NCBI GenBank assembly: GCA_951804985.1
Contig: OX638134.1
Span: 5,084,001-5,148,000 of the forward strand
Direction of reading: 5' to 3'
From: Dryomyza anilis
Taxonomy: Eukaryota > Arthropoda > Insecta > Diptera > Dryomyzidae
Length of the DNA stretch: 64,000 nt
In this document: positions 47,691 to 59,719 of the stretch, one piece after another
Layout: each line of letters starts with the position of its first letter
Position numbering within the stretch: position 1 is the stretch's first letter
Notes under the pieces: model-generated
The model's input: the letters and a program-made list of their open reading frames with translations, nothing else
What the model was told of the DNA's origin: nothing
The model's database searches: none
Made by a program: the position numbers and the translations under genes

Positions 47691-49479
47691 ATTTTTCAAC
47701 TTTTTCATATTATAAAATTAAGTAGTAATCCAAATTTTCTACATTTTATTGCCTTCAAATTCTGCATTTAATTGATTTAATTAGCTTTATCTAATCAATG
47801 CGCATTACTGTTTATTGTAATAAATAGAATAATATATAAAACTAATTTTATTATAAATGTTCAATAAAATCAAAAATTTATATCAAACATAACTTGGCCA
47901 TAAATTGTATGAAAAAGATACCCTGATTGTCAATCCCATCATCTAGTATTACTGCTTCTCGAAGTCATTAAAATTGTTGAGTTGTTTTTTTTTTTTTGAA
48001 ATTATTGCTTAACAAAGCGCAGCCAATATTGCCGATAAAAATATTGACCCGCTTTATTTTAATTTCGTTGCCCATTGATTCTATGCAACATTGTGACATG
48101 CGAAGCACTGAAAATTTATTAACCTTTTAATGCCGCAAATGCTTCATTGAGCCACCAAGTGGTCCTTAGATATTTTCACTGCCTGTCTATCCAATTGAAT
48201 GTCTGACTGCTGTTTGTGTGAGTATGCATGTCAATTGCGAATAATCATAAAAAATTGTGTAGCAAGTTTTTATTAAGCTTTTGCAATTAAATTCGATTTC
48301 TTACAATTTCATCGTTTTGCTGCCACAGTGTCTCGGAATCATAAATATACCAAATGTTAGTCGTTGTCTTGCAAACAGACTGTCTGTCTAATGGGGCATC
48401 TTTCCATTCAGTCGAATTTTGTGTACGAATTATAATCGTAAATGGCAAATTTTGTGGTTCACGTTGATGCTAAAAATGCGAATTAAAAACATTTGTTGCA
48501 CTTTTATCGGTGTTGAGAAAACGATATGGACATGCCATTTGTAACAGTGGAGCAAATACAGAATATAAAAATAAAAAGTTAATAGATTTTTGCATTTTCA
48601 ATATTTTTCAAACATTTGAAACATATATTCTTGGAAGTTTATTAATTTTGTGCCATTTAAAGGCAGATAATCGGAATATCTACAGGACAGACGTGAAGTA
48701 CCCTAGTAGAAATTGTACTGATCATTGCATTTATTCCTTGTTACAACCCGAGCAGTTACATGACGATCATGATCTGTACATTACCATATATACCCTAATA
48801 GGGTAAATTCCTACTTGGGTAATCTGACTTTGATTAGAACTTCGTTGAATTGATTAATTAAACATTTTAAATTAATAAAACTACCTAAATTTGATAATTA
48901 TTAATTCTGATATAAATTTTTTAAAATATATTTTAATGTTTTATATTATTTTACTTTTTACTTATTTTTTCTATATTAAAAAAATTGAGTTAATTTCATT
49001 GATTAATTTCACTGAATTTGAATTTTTTCAATTTAGCTATAAAATATTTTCACATAAAACCTTTTTGTGTCCCACTATAGAAACACTTAATACTTATCGT
49101 AAATTATACCAACTTTAACCATAATTTATTTGATTGATTTTAATAAATCCAATATTCAGCACCCTTGAGAACTCACTCTTTTTGTAGTATTTCAATTTGA
49201 TTTTTATATTGCATGATGTACTACAAAAGTAACCACATAATACAAAGTAACATAAAATAAAATTTTGTTGCACAAAGTATTCTTTTTCTGACAAACTCAA
49301 ACCAAAAATAATAAATCTAAATCTGCTCATTGATTTGTTTAGCACGTCAGCACATGAAAAACCATGAATGACATTTTTAATGATCAACGAATTTAATTTC
49401 GTTAAATGTATAGAAATCTAGAGAATTAAATAAAATGATACTTATATATTTTTTATGACAAAACACATTAAAAGACATG
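47691..49479. other. Unique DNA carrying a small MITE
   Basis: 47930-48480 is a less AT-rich island with no recognisable gene. 48830-49479 is plain AT-rich. A 98-codon frame at 48510-48806 runs into the MITE and is unrecognised. Confidence 0.45.
48699..48821. mobile_element. Small MITE, CTAGTAGAAATTGTAC family, copy 2
   Basis: TACCCTAGTAGAAATTGTAC at the left and GGTAAATTCCTACTTGGGTA at the right form an imperfect inverted repeat (TACCC-AGTAG-AATT). Shared interior words with the copy at 30990-31115 are GATCA, CAGTTACATGAC and CCCTAATAGGG/CCCTAATGAGG. No coding content. Confidence 0.72.
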
Positions 49480-51490
49480 GGACATTTTTTTATTGGCAGT
49501 GGTGGTTTTTTTTATATGCCAATAGTTATGGAAAAAGAGGAGAAAAAATATACAAATATTATTAATAAAAATGGTTTTATGTGCAGCTTTTTTCTAATAT
49601 TTTTAGCATTTTCTACTATTCTATTTGTTTTTTTCCTTTATTTGTGGATATTTTTCAATATTTCTTTTTAATAATACTTTTAAATTTCTTTTAATTTTTT
49701 TGAGTTCTTGTAATATTTTCGGATTTTTGTCTATTTTATCTGCTTTTTTTACATATTAATTTTTAAAAATGGCTTTATAAGCATTTTCATCCCTTTTCAA
49801 ATATGTTCTGCTTTTTTATGTACTTCTTTTTCAAAAAGTACAAAAAAGCAGACAAAAATGATTATATAGAAGCCTACTATTTAATAATTTTTGTCTGCTT
49901 TTTTTCTACTTTTTTAAAAAATATTTTGCTTTCTTGTAATATTTTCTATATTTTTCTGTTACATATTAATTATAAAAATGGCTCATTTCTTCGCTTAAAT
50001 TTTTCTGCTTTTTTGTAATATTGTATGTGTCTGTTTTTCTTAATGCTTTTTTAATATAAATATTTTTTTTTGTCTGCTTTTTTGAAAAACATTTTATTTT
50101 CTTGTAATATTTTCTGTATTTTCTGTTACATATTAATTTTAAAAATGGCTTAATTCTCCGCTTAAAATTTTCTGCTTTTTTGTAATATTGTCTGTGTCTG
50201 TTTTTCTTAATGCTTTTTTAATATAAATATTTTTTTTGTCTGCTTTTTCTACTTTTTTAAAAAACATTTTGCTTTCATGTAATATTTTCTGTATTTTCCT
50301 GTTACATATTAATTATAAAAATGGCTTATTTCTCCGCTTAAATTTTTCTGCTATTTTGTAATATTGTGTGTGTGTCTGTTTTTCTTAATTATTTTTTAAT
50401 ATATATTTCTTTTTAAAATTTTCAGTTCTTTTTCAATATTTTCAACACTCTTAGTTTTTCTGCTTTTTTATAATATTTTCCGTATTTTTTGTTATGTTTT
50501 ACATAATTTTATTATTATTAAAATTAGCTTTATTAGCATTTACAGTTTTATATTTACTGCAATTTTCGTACTTCAACCTTTTTTGAATTTTCTCCCTTTT
50601 ATATTTTCTGCATTCTTCTCATTTTTTTCTCACTTTTTACTAAATTTTTTGCATTCTTTTATATTATTTTTTACTTTATTCTATTTTTACAGCATATTAT
50701 TTTGTAATACTTTCTAGTTTATTCTTGTTACATATTAAAATTGTCATCTTTTTCTATTTTTCAGCTTTGATTGACATCATTATTAAATTTATGTTTTTTT
50801 TTTAAGATTCGCTTTAAGGTACACTTTTTGAACTCTAGTTTTAAGATTTTTCGGATGTTTATCAATTCCATTATCATTACTTTTAGCTTTTTCGTGTTTT
50901 TTCTTGATTTTTCTTGCCTTTTTTTTTCTTTTTTCCTGCTTTTTTTCTACTTTTTTTAAATTTCATTGATTTTTTAGGGAATTTTCATCTATTTTTTTAC
51001 ATTTTCAGTTATATTTTTCCTTATTATAATTTGTTCACAATAAGTTTGCTGTTTTAATCTTGTTCTACATTACTCTTTTACTATAATTTCTATTCCTTTT
51101 GAAGACCTACTATTTTTCCAATTTTTCAGCTATTTCCTGCTTCTTTCAGACTATTTCTGCTTTTTTTTAAATTTTTGAACTTTTTATGCTACCTTAATAA
51201 TCTTTTAATATTTTTAAATGCTTTTTACTACTTTTCCTGCTTTTTACTACTTTTTCTGATTATTACTACTTTTTCAGCTTTTCACTACTTTTCTGCTTTT
51301 TTAACTATTTTTAGTTTTTTACTACTTTTTCTGATTTTTACTACTTTTTCAGCTTTTTACTACTTTTTCAGCTTTTTACTACTTTTTCGGCGTTTTACTG
51401 CATATTTTAACTTATTACTTCTTTTTCTGCTTTTTGCAAATTTTTACTACTTTTACGTATTTTTTTCTACTTTTCTGCTTTTTAGAAAAT
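49480..51490 (+). repeat. T-rich (TCTGCTTTTTT) repeat region with ~170-bp and 19-bp units
   Basis: A ~170-bp unit (CTTGTAATATTTTCTGTATT, then TTACATATTAATT, AAAAATGGCTTATTTCTCCG, CTTAAATTTTTCTGC) is repeated with TTACATATTAATT at about 49959, 50125 and 50303, plus older copies near 49750 and 50724. From 51230 to 51410 a shorter unit, AGCTTTTTACTACTTTTTC (19 bp), is repeated about eight times with variants. The whole 2 kb has a strong pyrimidine bias on the + strand. The Phe-rich frames (62-114 codons) are its translations, not genes. Confidence 0.85.
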
Positions 51491-53380
51491 GGTTTTCATG
51501 TTTAGTAATTGAAATTTAATAGTATAATAAAAGCCTCAAGATGGTTTCTAAATAAATAAAATATTACTAAGCATTTAATGCTTTAAATACTACCCTCCTA
51601 ATAGCAGACCATTCCTTTTTCTCGTGCTTTTTGTTTTGCAAAAACCACAGCAGTGACCAACAGCACAATATATGCAACACCAAGCCAAAGACGATGGCCA
51701 ATAAATCAATAACAAATGTCAAAATTGTCACCACTAAAGCCGAGACCAAACCCCGTCAATAATAAGCAGTAAAATCCTCAAGGGTATAATTTATAAAGGA
51801 CGCACTTCAAGACGTTTTGTCCTTTGGAGTTTTTGGCAAAGCTGCATTATCTGCCGTAGACTGTAGTTCATTTGAATTGCTAAAAATAAATAAGTAACTG
51901 AATAAAGTTATTAAAGGATATGCGACTAATACAGTTACAAACATACTGGAGCGCCACATCCTGGCAGCATATCCTGTTTAGCGTAAATGTGCAAAGAGAA
52001 ATCTAATTATTTATTATTTATTTATTGCAAAATTTCTGCTTAAATTACACGGCAGATAAACGTGCCACAAGTTGAATGCATCGCGCACCGCAGGACATGC
52101 AGCCAAAACAGGATAGACCCAAACAATAAATACGAAGCGCATAAATTGCGCATTGTTTTGCACGGCTAAATCTTTGCAAAGTTTTTCTTAATTTATTTTT
52201 TCTTCTTTTTTTTGATGTTTTGTTATTTTTCGTCTTTTGTACTGCTTTTTCTCTGCTTTATCAGCAAATGAAATGTTGCCGAAATAAGAAAAATTCCAAT
52301 TCCTTTGCTGGTTGCTGCTCGGACAACGCATAAATCTCTTCTGGCACATTTAATGTGCACCAGCAGCAGCAATTATATGCAATTTATACCGCAGGACACC
52401 CGCGCGTTGCCAGATTCTTTGTGGCCGAATTCGTACTGAATTCGAAAACTCTTAACAGAGACAACAAAATGCACAGCCAGTCAGAGGCATTTGGGAACAA
52501 CAACGAAGACAACTGCTTAAAATAGATGTGGACAGCATAGTTTATATGGCAGACAGACAGAAGAGAATATAACCGACGCTGGTCACAGGACGATAACTGC
52601 ACGAAGATCAAGCAGAAGACCAAGAAGACACAGACAATTGTATCGAAGGTTGTGGTACAAGTTTGTGAAAAAGTTTTCCAAGTGCATTAAAAGTGATGTG
52701 CAGCACTAAAATGAGTGGGGTTTGTATTATAAAATGCTACAATTGAGTTTTTGTTGAGGATTGAGTTAGCTGAAGTAGTAGCAATTTCGACTACGAAGAA
52801 ATAATACGAAGTTTTAGTGGTACAAAGTGTTGGTACACGTTGAGAAATGTGATTAGAATTTATGAGTAATATGTATAAGTTATGCGTAATATTTTAATTA
52901 AATTATAAATATGAAAATATTACAATTTAATTTTCATTATAAGTAAAAGTAAATAAATAAATAAATGTTTCTGTATTAGAAAATACAACTACATTATAAG
53001 TTAAAGTTTCTTTATTATAAGAAATAAATTTATAAATTCTAAGTTGAAGTTACTGTATTATATGCAAAATGTAATAAATTATATGTTGTATTATTGAATA
53101 ATTTGACGAAGCCTTTATTTAAAAGAAAAAATTGCTGCATTGCTATAAAAATTTGAATAATTTTTATAAAAGTTTCCGCATTAGAAGAAACAAATTTCTA
53201 AATTATAAGTACAATTTTTAATACAGAAAATGTAAAATTTAATAAATTAGAAGTCGTAATATTAAAAAAAAAAATCTGATTTTAGATTATTAATTGCATA
53301 ATTTGATAACAAGTTTCTGTATCATACGAAACAAATTTCTAACTAGAAGTTTAGAAAACATAAACTAATAATACTGGTTT
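51491..53380. other. Unique island, then AT-rich degenerate repeats
   Basis: 51560-52720 is one of the least AT-rich parts of the window, with CAGCAGCAGCAA near 52362 and repeated CAGGACA/CAGGATA words. Frames of 60-79 codons are unrecognised. 52860-53340 carries a loose repeat of GTTTCTGTATTAGAAAA-type units near 52967, 53008, 53050, 53173 and 53304. Confidence 0.5.
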
Positions 53381-53480
53381 GCCACAATCATAATATGTTT
53401 TCCACGATTATAATATGTTTGCTACGATCATAATATATTTGACACAATTATAATATGTTTGTCACAATCATAATATGTTT
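53381..53480. repeat. 20-bp minisatellite, five units
   Basis: GTCACAATCATAATATGTTT is repeated exactly in register five times (53381, 53401, 53421, 53441, 53461), with one to four changes per unit. It is followed by a partial unit. Confidence 0.95.
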
Positions 53481-55299
53481 ACTGCAAACATATTTCAATA
53501 AAAATATTAAATTAAAAAAAAATATATACATACTTTAAAAATCATAAACAAATAAACATTAATAATAAAGAATTTTTCAAAGTTCTAAACAAATTCTAAA
53601 AGTCTATAAATTGTAAAAAATATTTCAAAATTTATAAAAATTAAGTTTGCTTCCAAATTTTTCTCTGTGTGCCTTCAGTATTTATTTTAATTTGCAAAGT
53701 ATTTTGCAGGATAACAAATTTTCGCATTTTCATTTCAAATGCATTTCAATTTTCAATTTGCCAGCATAATAAAGACGAAGTAGAAGGCTTTATAAGAATA
53801 GTTAATGCGACAAAAGAATTTGCAAATAAAACGTAGCAAAAAAATTTACGCACAAAGCAGGCTATACGAAATTAAAACGGCAAACCGTTCTGAATAAAAA
53901 TAGAGTATGCAATAAAAACAAGAATTTTTCACTTAAAAATACAAAAACGAAAATAAAATTGAAAAATTCCAAACGATTCCAAAAGCAATCGATTTGAAAT
54001 GCATAGAAGCAACTCTGCTGCTGCTTCCCAGTTATCCTGCACCGTTATCCTTAGACATTTAAATTAAACAATTGCTAACAAGGATGTGCGTCGAGACGTA
54101 GTAAACAAAATAAACAAAAATAAAATAAAAAACCAAATAAACTTTTGTTGAAACTAATAAAAGCCGATATCCTGCGGCAAGGACTATGCGTTGTTGCCGC
54201 ACATAAATGTAGCACAGAGTGCACATTAAAAATGGACACGTCACATGGCGAAGAGGAAGACAACGAATTTACTGTGAGCTGCATAAACTGCTTGTTGGGT
54301 TTTGGACGGGCGCTAACTTCTGTAGTCCTTGCGCTCAATTGGCACTTAAACTGCAGCATAAAATGCTCAATGAATGTTTTTTATTTGCACATTTCTTTGC
54401 TTATCGCGCGCCATTTACTACTCCATTTTTGGTATTTCTCATTTTATTGTTTTACAGGTTTCCTCCGACAGTCCTGTGGGAGTCCTTTGGGTTGCGCTGC
54501 GTTGGTCAGTCATTTCGTTCGTGTATTTACCTTCGCTTCTTGATGTGTCATAAATTCGATTTGCGGCAGATTAGCCGAGGCAATCGTCAGCGCTGCCGCA
54601 TTTAATGACTATTAAGTCAAGTTAACCGTCCTGCATTAAAGGACCTTGCTATAGAGATTTTGTATTATGCAGCAGCAACAACAGCACCTCATCAGCATCA
54701 TTTACAAGTGAAATGTTCATCATTAAAAGTCAACGATATATTGCTGAGGATGAGATGGTGGTGCTGAGGTCCTTGCAACATATATCGAAATATATATAGA
54801 AAAGATTTTGCTCAACCATTAAGTTGCACTTAATTGTTCGAATTTGATGTTTGTTTCATTTACGTTTTGTTTCTCTCCATTTCTCTGACATAATCCCTAT
54901 GTTTATAGGCATTTTGCCTGTTCTAATCTATTATCTCTGTTGAAACCCATTAAATCTGCGCCGTCCAGTGCAAAACAACTGCTTTAATAGTGGGTGATAA
55001 ACGGCTGAGGCTTTTGTAAATTAAAACGTTCAGAATTTTGATGTTCTTGAATTTAGATGGCATGAGTCTGATTTACAATGTTTATTTTGGCGTCGTTTTG
55101 ATTGAATTTACTAAGAGATTTGTGGTGATGACTGTACCATTTTTAGCAAATTTAAGATTTTTGGGAATTTTTTAAAATAAAAACTTTATTTTCGAAAATT
55201 CTGCAGGAAAATAAACTTCTTTAATTAAAAAACAATTAGTCTCAATTGAAATATTGCTTAATTTCACTATTATCAGTTAAATTTTATTAAAATTATAAT
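53481..55299. other. Unique non-coding island
   Basis: The right part (53990-55150) is less AT-rich. Frames of 132 and 128 codons (54145-54543 and 54219-54605) overlap each other and a minus-strand frame. None shows a known domain or clean codon bias, so no CDS is called, though this island has the longest non-repeat frames in the window. AGGAC/GTCCT words are frequent here. Confidence 0.45.
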
Positions 55300-55307
55300 A
55301 TTTAAAC
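55300..55307 (+). repeat. Left target-site duplication of the hAT-like element
   Basis: ATTTAAAC, identical to 56890-56897 beyond the other end. Confidence 0.92.
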
Positions 55308-56889
55308 CAAGGATTGAAACCTAAACGAATAACGGTTTCGATTTCGGTTTCGGTTTTTTCCGCGTTTCGGTTACGGTTTCGGTTTTAATTTTTTATAACA
55401 AAACGGTTTCGGTATACCGGTTTCATGTTACGGTTTCGGTTTTGATTTCGGTTTTTGTATAAATTTTCTTTTTTCAATATTTTTCAAATAATTTAACATT
55501 GTTTATATGGTGCTAAGTTATGTTCAAATTATGATATTGGGGTAAAATGGAAAACGTAACTTAAACAATGTTTGTTGCTATTGTAGTTAAAATATTGTGT
55601 TATATTAATTATTTAATTGATTACGCCAAGAAAAAATTTTAATTTAAAATTTCGTGACCACAAACCAATGAAAAGTAACTTTTTGAGATAATCTGAGATA
55701 TGATCTGAATTGCAAAGAAGAAGAATTTTGTACACTTTCCATCCATAAAAGCCAAAGAAATTAATTTTCAACCATTCAGTGAACTGCAATATATGTAAAA
55801 TAGTGATGATCATTTGCAAGACCAAGGCAAGAAATTGTAATCTTGTTCTTGGTCTTGTTCATAATAAATATAAGGAATATTTCGTAAAGTCATATTTCTG
55901 TTTTCGTCAGTGATTAAAAAAAATCCGTATGCTACACGTACTGTATGTAAAAAGAACACAAATAATATCTTGCAGGGTAACATTTTTTTTTTTGCGAACA
56001 CAAACTCAAACGCAAACGCTACAAAGCGAACACTAACAGAAAGAATACAACAATAACGAATTACGATTCGTATATACACACATTCACAACGACAACTCTT
56101 TGTTGCTATCCGGTATCATCACATGGCAACAAACAGAAGCATGACAACGGACAGACGCATGACAGCAGACAGTCGCATGACACCACACTTCATGTATGTA
56201 TCTAGTACAGCTATGTAGTTGGCAACAACAACGATTGTTCTTTGTGGTACAAAAAATTTCCCGCCAAAAATTCTATCAAAAGCTTGGATGCTGCTATATT
56301 GTCATGCTGCTTTATTTGCATTTCTGTTGTTGTTGCACTTTCATACGAATCAGCGGATTTGTGAAAAAAAGAAAAACACAAAAAGCAATATATAAGCTAA
56401 ATGAGGTACACTGTGAAAATATTCATATATTATTTTTTTTTTTTATAAGTTGAATGAAATAATGCACATAGAACTTGACTTAAGTAAACTTCATGATTTT
56501 ACAATTAACAAAAAAACTATGTATAAAAATAAAACAAAAACAATCGCTCAATCGATGTACGAACTAGCGTAGCGAAGAAAAGCGAAAAAAAACATTGTTT
56601 TGTCTATTTTATCTTATTGAAGCGACTTTTGAAGCACTTTTGAAGCTATTTACCGCTACAAAAGTGCTTCACAGACCTTATTTTTAAGATGCTTATATTC
56701 TTTAGACTTGAAAAAATGTTGGGAATTCAAAATTTTATTAAATGACATTTTACTTATGATCTCCATTTATATCGGTTTTGGATATCGGTTTATTTCTGAT
56801 TTTCGTATAACGGTTTCGGTTACGGTTTCGGTTTTAAAAATAAAACGGTTTTAAACGGATATCGGTTTCGGTTACGGTTTCAATCCTTG
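55308..56889. mobile_element. Non-autonomous hAT-like transposon
   Basis: The terminal inverted repeat CAAGGATTGAAACC is perfect for 14 bp at both ends (55308-55321 and 56876-56889). It is flanked by an exact 8-bp target-site duplication, ATTTAAAC, at 55300-55307 and 56890-56897. The 8-bp duplication is the hAT superfamily hallmark. Near each end are many CGGTTT motifs: about ten at 55330-55460 and about eight at 56770-56876, on the same strand at both ends. They resemble the subterminal transposase-binding repeats of hAT elements. At 1,582 bp it is too short for a full transposase. Inner frames of 70-89 codons show no hAT domain, so it probably depends on a transposase made elsewhere. The exact duplication indicates recent insertion. 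Confidence 0.93.
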
Positions 56890-56897
56890 ATTTAAAC
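56890..56897 (+). repeat. Right target-site duplication of the hAT-like element
   Basis: ATTTAAAC, identical to 55300-55307. Confidence 0.92.
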
Positions 56898-57159
56898 AAA
56901 AAATGGATTCTTTTCTATTTTTTAATACCCAAGGAATTAATATTTCATATCAAGAACAATGTCTGCTGTTTTCTTTTTGGTAACCAAGTAGCTTTGTTTC
57001 TTATAATCAAGAAACTGTTCATTCACTCCATATACTTTTTGATTCTTTCCTGATTCTAGATTTTTTTTACATCCGTAATGTATTAAAAATTAAGTTTTGT
57101 GAATTCTTGATATAAATTATAATTTTATGAAGAGATAATGTTTAAAAAATTATGAGTTA

Positions 57160-58005
57160 CGGAAAAATTCAGCGCCGGAATATTCTTCCAAGAACAATTC
57201 TTTCTTGAGGCAGTTCCTACCGGAAAAAGAGTTATCCGGGGAGTTTTGTCCTGGAAATAATTATCCGGGGATGAAGTGTCCGTGTATGAATTGTCTGGGG
57301 AAGCATTGTCCGGTGAAAATTTTGCCGGAGAAGCATTAGCTCGGATCAGAATTGTATCGGGAATGAATTGTATGGGGTTGAATTGTCTGGAAAAGAATAT
57401 TCCAAGGAAAAATTTTACTGATAAGAATTATCTCAGGAGAGAATTGCCTGTGAACATTTTTCCGGCACCCAACAATTATTCCTATTAAAAAAAAAAATAT
57501 TCTTCTCTCGAAAATATATTTTTTTTTTCAATTATTTTTAAATCATATTTTATTCTAAAAATTTTATAAAAACTAAATTTTTTTGTTTTTTAAATTTTTT
57601 GGTTTTAAAACTTTTTATGAATTATCTGAATTCATAAAATTGTCCGGTGAAAATTTTGCCGTGGAAGCATTAGCTCGGGACAGAATTGATGGGACAGAAT
57701 TGTCTCGCGACAGAATTGCCTCGGGAATGAATTGTCTCGGGAATGAATTGTCTGGGGTTGAATTGTCTGGAAAAGAATATTCCAAGGAAAAATTGTCCTG
57801 ATAAGAATTACCTCGGGAGAAAATTGTCTGTGAATTATTTTCCGGCACCCAAAAATTATTCCTATTAAAAAAAAGTTTCTTCCATTGAAAATATTTTTTT
57901 ATAATTATTTGTAAATCATATTTTATTCTAAAAATTATATCAAAACTATTTTTTTTATGTTTTTTAAAATTTATGATTTTTAAAACTTTTTATTGAATTA
58001 ACCCA
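57160..58005. repeat. AATTGTC minisatellite, distal locus, two ~380-bp copies
   Basis: The same GAATTGTCTCGGGAAT-type units as at 780-2190. Two tandem composites each run from CCGGTGAAAATTTTGCCG (57310 and 57644) through GAATATTCCAAGGAAAAATT and TCCGGCACCCAA (57461 and 57841) to a T-rich tail with TCATATTTTATTCTAAAAAT. Copy 2 has about 46 extra bases, equal to about three ~15-bp units, in its middle. Frames of 70-77 codons with ELSG-like repeats are artefacts. Confidence 0.9.
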
Positions 58006-59719
58006 TTAACGCCTATTGGGGACCACAATACACACAAATGTAGCAATCTTCAAGTTTAGTTAGATTCAGATTTTTCGCAAATAATAAAAAAAAAAAATCG
58101 ATTTTTTTTATATATTTTTTTTTCTGAAAATTTGTTATTTTTTTTGGGGATTTTTTTTTTATATTTTGGAAAAAAGTTTTGAACATTTTTTTTTTATATT
58201 CGAAAAAAAAAACATTTTTTAAAATTTTTTTTTTCGCAAATTTATTTTTTTGTTTTTTTTTCTTTGTTTTGAAATACTTGTATTAATTTGAATATATTAA
58301 ATTTTCTAAATATAATTTTGTAATTTACTTAAAAAAAATCACTATTTTAAAAACATTACTTATTACTTAGTCCAATTAGCAAGTATTCCATTTATTTCCA
58401 GTATTTTTTCTCTTTTTTATCAACTTTTTATCGCACTATTTTTCTAGGTTTATGCTAAATGATTACCGTCATTATCCTTGACCAAGCGCCATTACCATAA
58501 AACAGCAATAATAAAAAAACTGCATCCTGCCAATCGCTTTATCCTGACAAAATCACATTAGTCTATTTGAAAAGCGTCTGTGCAAGTGACATTTTTTTGC
58601 ATTCATTTTCACTTCAACATTTTTTAGCATACTTTGCACCATTTATACTTTTTCTTACTATTTTTATTTTTTTTTTCAACTCTTACCCTCATTTCCACTT
58701 GCACAGCATTCTTTTAATGTTATCGCTTCTTTTTTTCGCAATTATTTTAACATTACAAAAACTTTATAATGAAACGTGCTAAACTTAAATAAATTAACAG
58801 CACGAGCTCGCGCGCATAACCCTGACATTTGTCAATTACCAATGACCAACAAATACCCAAGTGTGTACTTTGCGCCAAGTGTCCATGTTTGCAAATCTCA
58901 TACTCATTTTCTAATATTAAAATCTCTACACATTCTATTTAATGTTCTGGAATTGTCGTTGAGTCGTTTTTTTCTTTGTGTCCTTGAAGTTTTGCATATA
59001 TATATATTACGGGGGATATTGGATGAAATGTTGTTACTATTGTACCCTATACTAACAATATTTCCCTCTAAATATCCTTGACTCAATTGGAACACGTGTT
59101 CCAGCATTTTCTGCAGAAAATGGCAACAACTTGCCTTGGCTTTGACATTGGCTCCTAGCCTTGATGGCTTACCATTCCATATAACACTTATTAAATACCC
59201 CTATACAGCACTTAGTTCCAGTCGAAAAACCTTGAAATATTATTACACGTGCTGCTCAGCGCCGGTTTTTAGTATATTCCTCCTTTCCTGTTTTTGCTGG
59301 GGTTTGCAACTCTGAATTATATACATCAGCGTCTTCGTTTTCTTTGGTATATGCGCTCCCAGCACTATATACTTCTCTGCTAACTATAGATCCTTCAATA
59401 GAATTTTATTTCTTTTTTCGAATTTCATCTCCCCAAATGTAAAACATGCTGTTTTTGCAAAAATCTGCTTTTTTCTCAGCATGTCCTTGTAGTTATCCTT
59501 GTACTCATCGATCGATGTTTGCAAATGCCAAGGGCGTGCAATACCAGCTTTCGCATAAGTAAGTAGAAAAAAAAGCTTTTAAATTCAATCGTTCCATTTT
59601 TTTTTGTTTTTTTGTAGCTGCGGGTGTGTCTGTCAGGTGCAAGGACAACGGATATGATTTTCACTGCTTCATGATTTGTTTGAGTGTTTGCATTGGTTTT
59701 GTAATGGAGCTGTGTATAA
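58006..59719. other. T-run tract, then a unique island
   Basis: 58080-58270 holds alternating poly-T and poly-A runs. 58430-59700 is mixed-composition, with no recognised gene; the 101-codon frame at 58776-59081 is unrecognised. Two CACGTG E-boxes lie at 59093-59098 and 59246-59251. Confidence 0.45.
59088..59103. promoter_or_regulatory. 16-bp perfect E-box palindrome TGGAACACGTGTTCCA
   Basis: CACGTG is extended symmetrically to 16 bp. A second CACGTG is about 150 bp downstream. The pairing suggests a bHLH target, but it could be chance. Confidence 0.35.

Noticed and set aside
54145..54605. Overlapping 132- and 128-codon frames in a unique island
   Set aside because: Two overlapping + frames and a - frame occupy the same DNA. 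None has a recognisable domain, and I see no splice sites or codon bias to prefer one. It remains the first place to look if transcripts exist.
55613..56453. hAT transposase remnant inside the 55.3-kb element
   Set aside because: Frames of 70-89 codons show no recognisable hAT dimerisation or catalytic motif, so the element is better called non-autonomous.
57276..57848. ELSG-repeat proteins on the + strand and an Asn/Ser/Phe-rich frame on the - strand
   Set aside because: Both strands are open because the AATTGTC unit lacks stops in these frames. The sequence is a minisatellite.
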